A stretch of DNA of 64,000 nucleotides from Theocolax elegans (taxonomy: Eukaryota > Arthropoda > Insecta > Hymenoptera > Cerocephalidae). Positions 58,588-64,000 of this stretch are shown in pieces (the stretch's first letter is position 1; each line of letters begins with the position of its first letter). Where the stretch lies: NCBI GenBank assembly GCA_026168455.1, contig CM047425.1:44767362-44831361 (forward strand), in the 5' to 3' direction. The translations under genes were made by a program, and so were the position numbers. The notes beneath the pieces were generated by a model. That model had not been told where the DNA came from. It saw nothing but the letters and a program-made list of their open reading frames with translations, and did no database searches.

Positions 58588-58868
58588 AAATTGAAGATGC
58601 CAACGTTGTGACAACGTTGTGGCGACGTTATTTTAGCAACATTCCAACGTTATGAAAGTTGCCACGTGGGAAATATTCGTTGCTCTTTAACGTTACTTAG
58701 ACGTTGTTTCAATGTTGGTTTCCACCCATCGCGTCAATTTACAAAATATTAGCGGAAATTTCCCACGTTACAGCAACGTTTCTCCAACATTGCCGCAACT
58801 TTCATAACAACTTTGGAATGTTGTTAAATTAATGTTGGCACAACGTTTCCACAACGTTGAATGCTGTT
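58588..58868. repeat. 281-bp palindrome rich in AACGTT
   Basis: GCCAACGTTGTGACAACGTT at the left mirrors AATGTTGGCACAACGTTTCC and CAACGTTGAATGC at the right. The self-complementary hexamer AACGTT (or AACATT) recurs about a dozen times, so it can fold in many registers. Confidence 0.6.
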
Positions 58869-58869
58869 A

Positions 58870-59366
58870 GGAATAGCCGAAGGATATAACTCGAAAATAA
58901 TTGGAGGTAAACAGTCAAATCGATATTTAAATTTAAATATTTCACATTGATCTACAAAAACAATTGTTCGTTTAAATATCGGTTTGACTGTTTACCTTCA
59001 ATTATTTTCGAGTTATATCCTTCTTTTATGAAGTAAATAAGAAATTGAAGACTATTATTCAATCTCTTATTTTCTTCATAACTTTGCTTCAAATTAAGCA
59101 ATTTGAACTTCTTTTTTTCAAACCATATCTACTTGAACTCAACTTTCTTCTGGTTTTTGGTTCGATTGTTTATCTTTATTTGTTTCCGAGTTAGAAGCCA
59201 CCGAATTGGAAGTAATTTTTACTGCTATTATTATTGTAGGTCGAATAACTTCCGTAAAAGTGGCCATTGGCAAGAGATAACTTGGCTTTCTTCATATTTT
59301 TATATTATAAAAGATATACTAAAGTTAGGATGAGATCCGTTTCCCGGAGGTCATGCACTTCCCTTG
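58870..59366. mobile_element. Remnant related to the 11,321-11,949 palindrome family
   Basis: 58,878-59,030 is a palindrome (AGGATATAACTCGAAAATAA and its complement). 59,085-59,366 follows the same order of phrases as 11,690-11,949: AAACNNATCTACT, GAACTCAACTTTCTT, GATCCGTTTYCCRGAGG, ending CCCTTGT. The left terminus is not preserved. Confidence 0.5.
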
Positions 59367-59964
59367 TAAGTCTTATTAAAATTAAATTCAATCACACTGA
59401 ATTGAATATTCCCAAGTGCATTACTAATTACCTTAAATGGTCTTTTTAAATATTTGTAAGTGAATAATTTTTAATACGATTAATGGATACATAGTAAATT
59501 AATTGATTTTAAAGGACTTTTATAAATATTATATGAACAAGTAGTAATATAAAAAGTGAAGATTTAATGTTAATTTGTTTAACGAAATTTTAATCAATAT
59601 AAAGTCTGTTAATAAAATTTATTTAAAATAACTAAAACAATTAGATTTAATTAATTAACAGTGAATATTTTCATTAACCTAAAGAGGGCCTGTAGACGTC
59701 ATATATTTTTTTATTAATTAAGCACATCTATGTGGGTATTTAAGGGTTATTTAGGTCTATAAACTTGATTCTGTAATCAAAATGGAAATTGAAAATGGCG
59801 GAAGTATTATGGTGAATACTACATTGGGTGTTTTTCTTAAACTTTTCATCTGAATATCTCAGAAACGGCGGTGCAATTAAATCCCGGCACTTTTAAATGT
59901 TAATAGGAATAGAGATTATTATTATGTGTTATTATAAGTATATTATAATTTGAGATAGACTTAC
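59367..59964. other. AT-rich sequence
   Basis: No gene. It adjoins the exon-like block on its downstream (intronic) side. Confidence 0.35.
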
Positions 59965-60092
59965 CTGGTTCGGAGGTTATCCAGGAACAGTAGTTGGGAT
60001 GCCGTCGAAGAGTTGTTGGTCGGCAGCTCTGGGGTTCGCTGCTGCAGGAGACGGGGTTCCCGGGGTGATCGGCTACTCCAAGACTCCAGCAT
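59965..60092 (-). other. Exon-like block with good splice sites, product unknown
   Basis: The minus strand shows a pyrimidine-rich acceptor (TTTTTTTCTCTTACAG) before 60,092 and a donor (CCAG|GTAAGT) after 59,965. The 128-nt block between is GC-rich in AT-rich surroundings and open in one frame: MLESWSSRSPREPRLL, QQRTPELPTNNSSTAS, QLLFLDNLRTR. Composition suggests a disordered host protein segment. I do not recognise the family. It may be a real internal exon of a long host gene whose introns fill this region, or a pseudo-exon. Confidence 0.45.
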
Positions 60093-60321
60093 CTGTAAGA
60101 GAAAAAAATATAAATGTTGTGTTTTAAATAAGTAAGGAATGGGAAAAATAACAAGAAAAATCAGGAATTGATTACAAGGAAAATGGAAATTAAAACGAGG
60201 TAACGGAGGAATTCTGTGTGAGATTGTATCGATACTTACCTATTTTGTGAGTACTACCTTATATTCCATAATATTTTTCTGCAATTGAAAGTATTTAATT
60301 CGAAAACACCTTCCAAGAAGG
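60093..60321. other. AT-rich sequence upstream of the exon-like block
   Basis: Nothing recognised besides the acceptor tract of that block. Confidence 0.35.
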
Positions 60322-62118
60322 TGTCAAAACCCGCAAGTACTGTGCTATTCTAATCAAACTTTGAAAATTGTTATCTGATAAATAATTTCTGCAATTCAAT
60401 CTGACATTGTTATCTAATAAATAAATAATTTTAATTTCTAACTACCTTATTTTATCTATTTCTTTGAATTTAAATGAAACATTTTTATAAATATTACGAA
60501 AATTTCGTATAAAAAATTTCTGCAATTGAAAGAATTGAAATCAATCTGAAATCGACAAGTATTTTGAATCGTACCATACATTTATATTTTAAATAAACAT
60601 TTACTTAAACTTCGTAAAAAGTTTCTGCAATTGAAAGCACTGAAATCAAACTGTAATCGACAAGTATTTTGAACCATGCAAAAATTTCTACCAATCTGAA
60701 TACAGATTTTTTTTTATGAGATGTATCTTTCACTATTATTTTTCATTTCTGGCCCTCACATGTTTTACAGTAATAAATAAATAATATTCTAATGATATTA
60801 ATTTGTGCAAAATTAATTTCTGCAATACTAATAAACTGGACATTTCTTTTTTATTCTTTTAAATAATAAAATAATACTTGCACCACCGTTGGTTAAACGC
60901 TTCATATATGTGTTAATTCTGACTATATTAACTGATGTTACATTTTATAAATAATTACATACATCTTAGCTATTATATCTTATTAATTAATTAATTGGTA
61001 AAATAAGACAGATTGTATATATACTTAGTTAAGTGAAATAACAATTATTTTACATAACTACTAAGCAAAACTTGTATTTAAAAAATAACCGCAAGGCATT
61101 ATACTGAGTTTACTGATATGAAAACTTTTCCTTTTTTTTTTATTATTTTAACGTCGCACTTCTTATTTTCCCAAACCGGTGCTAATCTGCGACGGAGGTC
61201 ATACGATGTCTTGGTGAAGAAAGCACTTGTTGAAAATACAGTCGCTAGTGGTGCTTGTATCAATCAGCCGGGGCCGGGAATCAAACCTGGGACCTCCAGA
61301 TTACGAGTCCGTCGCCCTACCGACCAAGCCATCGCAGGCCTCTTTTGGGAACTTTATTAGATAAAAATAATGATGTCTATTTTATCATTGGTGATGTAGG
61401 ATATTAAAATTGCCAAATAGTATTGTAATATTTATATATTATTACTCATTGCAGTTTCTTCACGGTATTATATACTTTCATAAAAGTAAAGGAATACATC
61501 AGTAAGTCAGAATTAACACATATATGAAGCGTTTAACCAACGGTGGTGCAAGTGTTATTTTATTATTTAAAAGAATAAAAAAGAAATGTCCATTTTATTA
61601 GTATTGCAGGAATTAATTTTGCACAAATTAATATCATTAGAATATTATTAATTTCTTACTGTAAAACATGTGAGGGCCAGAAATGAAAAATAATAGTGTA
61701 AGATACTTTTCATATAAAAAAATCTGTATTCAGATTGGTAGAAATTTTTGCATGGTTCAAAATACTTGTCGATTACAGTTTGATTTCAGTGCTTTCAATT
61801 GCAGAAACTTTTTACGAAGATTAAGTAATATATATAAAAATGTTTATATAAAATATAAATTTATGGTACGATTCAAAATACTTGTCGATTTCAGTTTGAT
61901 TTCAATTCTTTCAATTGCAGAAATTTTTTATACGAAATTTTCGTAATATTTATAAAAATGTTTCATTTAAATTCAAAGGAATAGATAAAATAAGGTAGTT
62001 AGAAATTAAAATTATTTATTTATTAGATAACAATGTCAGATTAAATTGCAGAAATTATTTATCAGATAACAATTTTCAAAGTTTGATTAGAATAGCACAA
62101 TACTTGCGGGTTTTGACA
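60322..62118. mobile_element. 1.8-kb palindromic element with tRNA-like core
   Basis: Arms 60,322-60,923 and 61,506-62,118 are reverse complements, from TGTCAAAACCCGCAAGTA outward to TTGCACCACCGTTGGTTAAA inward. The arms contain repeated TTTCTGCAATTGAAAG..GACAAGTATTTTGAA units about 100 bp apart. The same text is found in the palindrome at 5522-7010, defining one family. The 580-bp spacer holds a tRNA-like sequence. Open frames (61,118-61,360; 61,683-61,946) are by-products. Confidence 0.7.
61263..61338 (-). repeat. tRNA-Thr(CGU)-like sequence in the palindrome spacer
   Basis: Minus strand: GCCTGCGATGGCTTGGTCGG, then anticodon arm CGGA-CTCGTAA-TCTG (loop with U33 and CGU), then T-arm GGTTTGATTCC. 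The acceptor and T stems carry mismatches and no proper 3' half of the acceptor stem is present, so it is probably a tRNA pseudogene or SINE head. Confidence 0.55.
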
Positions 62119-63661
62119 TTGAGTATACATTTAAAAATTTTATGAGTTTTATCAAGAATGAGTAAACAAATACACATTCTTTCATGTTATGTTCACAACT
62201 TTTTTTTTGCACACGGAAAAAATACATATATTATGTATTCTTGAAAAAACAATTTTAAAATATATATATATTATATAAATATTCCGCCGCACGCACACAC
62301 ACCCACATACATACATACATATATATACATATATATGGGCTATTTCACGTCAAGTGGTACGATGAAAATTTTTAATCACTCCAAAATTTGAGAACAGGCT
62401 GGAAACATCTTCCAGAACATACAAAAAAAATTTAAGTGTTAAAAATAATTTGCTTAAGAGTTATTTAACCATGAAAAGTGGAAATTTTTCAATTTTTTAG
62501 AAAAATTTCTATTTTTAAAGCCATTTATCTCAAAATCTGTTGACTTTTTGAAAAAACATTACAAACAACTTTTGTTTAAATTAATCTTTAGAACTTATCT
62601 ACCCTGGTTACATTTCTTAATTTTAAAATCTCGAAGAGATAGAACACCCGGACATATTGAGTATCAAAAAAAAGGCTACCACACCATAATCGATTTTAAT
62701 CTAACACCTCAAAAGTTCACATTTTTCGCGAGCTTTCGAATGGCTTGGGTTAACTTATTGGCCAAGACCGCTGTTGTAAGTTAAGCCTCATAAACCTCAT
62801 AAAATCACTAATTGTCACGTATTTTAGGACATAACTTACACGAAAGGTGTAATATATATATATATATATATGGTAATGAACAATTAACTTACCAAAAATA
62901 GTAAAGTGCATAAACTTAATTGTAGTATTTAGTAAAAACCTATTAAAATTTTAGATTATTTTAAACGGATCTAAATAGAACTATACCTCCTAAGATTAAT
63001 TTATTTAAGTCATCGCCAAGATTTCTATATGTCATTAATATTTTGTACTTTTAGAGTAATAAAACTTTCTACTTAATTAAATTAATTTTTGTATTAGTTT
63101 TAAAGAATTATTTATGACATTTTAGTGGTATATAAATAAAAACCTGTTTCTTCCATTTCTCCCGTAATTCGTAATTTGCACCCTCTTTCAAAATTTGCGT
63201 TTTAATCCATAATTATATCCAATTATTTTTTCCTTTACTTACAGACCCCATATATTTATTTTAATTATTATAAACAAAGGCATTCCTTAAATAACCTTTT
63301 GTTTCTAATAAATACATACTTGTTTATTTAAGATATTGTTTTATATAAATATACAATCTACTTTCTTATATATCCATACAATTTTTAAATTTTGATTTGA
63401 ATAATATTTAAATTAAATACTACTAAAATAATAATTTTCGAAAAACTTTTGAAATGTAATTCGTATTTTATATTGCCACTGTTAAAATTTGAATTTTCTT
63501 TTGCCATTACTGTTTATAATAGAATTATCTTAAAAATGCAATAATTAATGTATTTAATTTTTAATTTATTGTATATTTCACATATAGATATTTGAAAAGT
63601 GTATGTTATACTTGATTAATATTTATTTTATCTTCGAAAAATTGTGCATATTTTTAAAAAC

Positions 63662-63664
<3 letters not shown>
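62119..63664. other. AT-rich region with one element terminus and microsatellites
   Basis: At 62,290-62,336 (CA), (CATA) and (TA) repeats precede GGGCTATTTCACGTCAAGTG, the terminus seen at 56,820, beginning a divergent or truncated member. (TA)n recurs at 62,850-62,872. The 78-codon frame at 62,548-62,784 is not recognised. The rest (62,873-63,664) is AT-rich without a gene. Confidence 0.45.

Positions 63665-63750
<86 letters not shown>
63665..63750. repeat. (AC)43 microsatellite at the R1-clade LINE junction
   Basis: Pure AC dinucleotides end exactly where the LINE coding sequence starts. Confidence 0.95.
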
Positions 63751-63753
<3 letters not shown>

Positions 63754-64000
63754 GTCGGAGTGCAAGGCGGATGTGTGACATCATCACCTTGGACATCCGG
63801 AATGCCTTCAACTCTGCCAGATGGGACGACATCATGCTGTCCCTGCAGCACTTCCAAGTGCCACTCTATCTCAGGGAGGTCACCTCGAGTTACCAGACTG
63901 ACCGTACTCTGCTCTACGACACCGACGACGGTGTGCACTCCCACAACATCACAGGAGGCCTGCCGCAGGGTTCGGTCATTGGGCCCCTACTCTGGAACGC
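63751..64000 (+). pseudogene. R1-clade LINE reverse transcriptase, 5'-truncated, runs off the window
   Basis: One frame is open from the microsatellite to the window end: RMCDIITLDIRNAFNSARWD, IMLSLQHFQVPLYLREV, LLYDTDDGVHSHNITGG and LPQGSVIGPLLWN. It is collinear with residues of the copy at 1056-1290 and shares the LDIRNAFNSARWD (catalytic Asp) and PQGSV-GPLLWN motifs, so both are the same or sister families. Absence of all sequence upstream of GGARNSRRM-like codons marks a 5' truncation. The downstream part lies outside this window. Confidence 0.8.

Noticed and set aside
61118..61360. 80-codon frame with a hydrophobic N-terminus
   Set aside because: Its C-terminal half is the reverse translation of the tRNA-like sequence (PGPGIKPGTSRLRVRRPTD), a common artefact.

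Overview
The window looks like transposon-dense, gene-poor heterochromatin from an insect nuclear genome. Base composition is very AT-rich, with long microsatellites, a 15.5-kb satellite, and layers of transposable elements typical of insects: BEL/Pao, R1-clade and Jockey/I-like LINEs, a CACTA/EnSpm-like DNA transposon and many palindromic non-autonomous elements. Order cannot be fixed from the sequence alone. No intact host gene was found. Two host-like traces remain: a decayed La-related protein 1 (LARP1)-like fragment at 18.5-20.0 kb and one isolated exon-like block at 59.97-60.09 kb, both on the minus strand.

Layout. 0.5-2.6 kb: a broken R1-clade LINE ending at a (CA)n tract. 2.77-4.42 kb: a near-perfect 1.65-kb palindromic element set in (TA)n. 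4.9-14.8 kb: a nest. A CACTA/EnSpm-like transposase gene (minus strand, 14.82 to about 7.3 kb) is split by a MITE-like repeat (12.7-13.26 kb), by a Jockey/I-like LINE (12.66-9.39 kb) and by a 1-kb palindrome carrying tRNA-like modules (7.90-8.92 kb). The LINE is itself split inside its reverse-transcriptase domain by a 629-bp palindrome with a 3-bp target duplication. 14.9-17.5 kb: a TA-flanked MITE, a 342-bp tandem repeat and a 539-bp-spaced identical direct repeat. 18.5-20.0 kb: LARP1-like pseudogene. 20.9-21.9 kb: a solo LTR with ATGT target duplications.

22.56-31.88 kb: a palindromic element opened near its centre by a nearly complete BEL/Pao retrotransposon (23,331-31,527, minus strand) with LTRs that differ by six substitutions and one 51-bp indel. 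Its gag and pol lie in one frame, separated by a single UGA followed by CUAG, a known readthrough context. pol also carries one in-frame UAG and gag carries one frame change in an A run, so this copy is probably inactive.

32.1-39.3 kb holds a TA-flanked 1.07-kb MITE, 289-bp and 198-bp tandem repeats, and AAGCTT-rich repeats around a tRNA-like sequence. 39.3-54.84 kb is an uninterrupted array of roughly 260 monomers of about 59-60 bp with higher-order duplications. 54.8-64 kb has more palindromic elements, some sharing (TA)n-flanked ends with those on the left. The window closes with a second R1-clade LINE that begins exactly at an (AC)43 tract. Recurring themes are palindromes as non-autonomous transposons, microsatellites as insertion sites, and tRNA-like modules inside palindromes.
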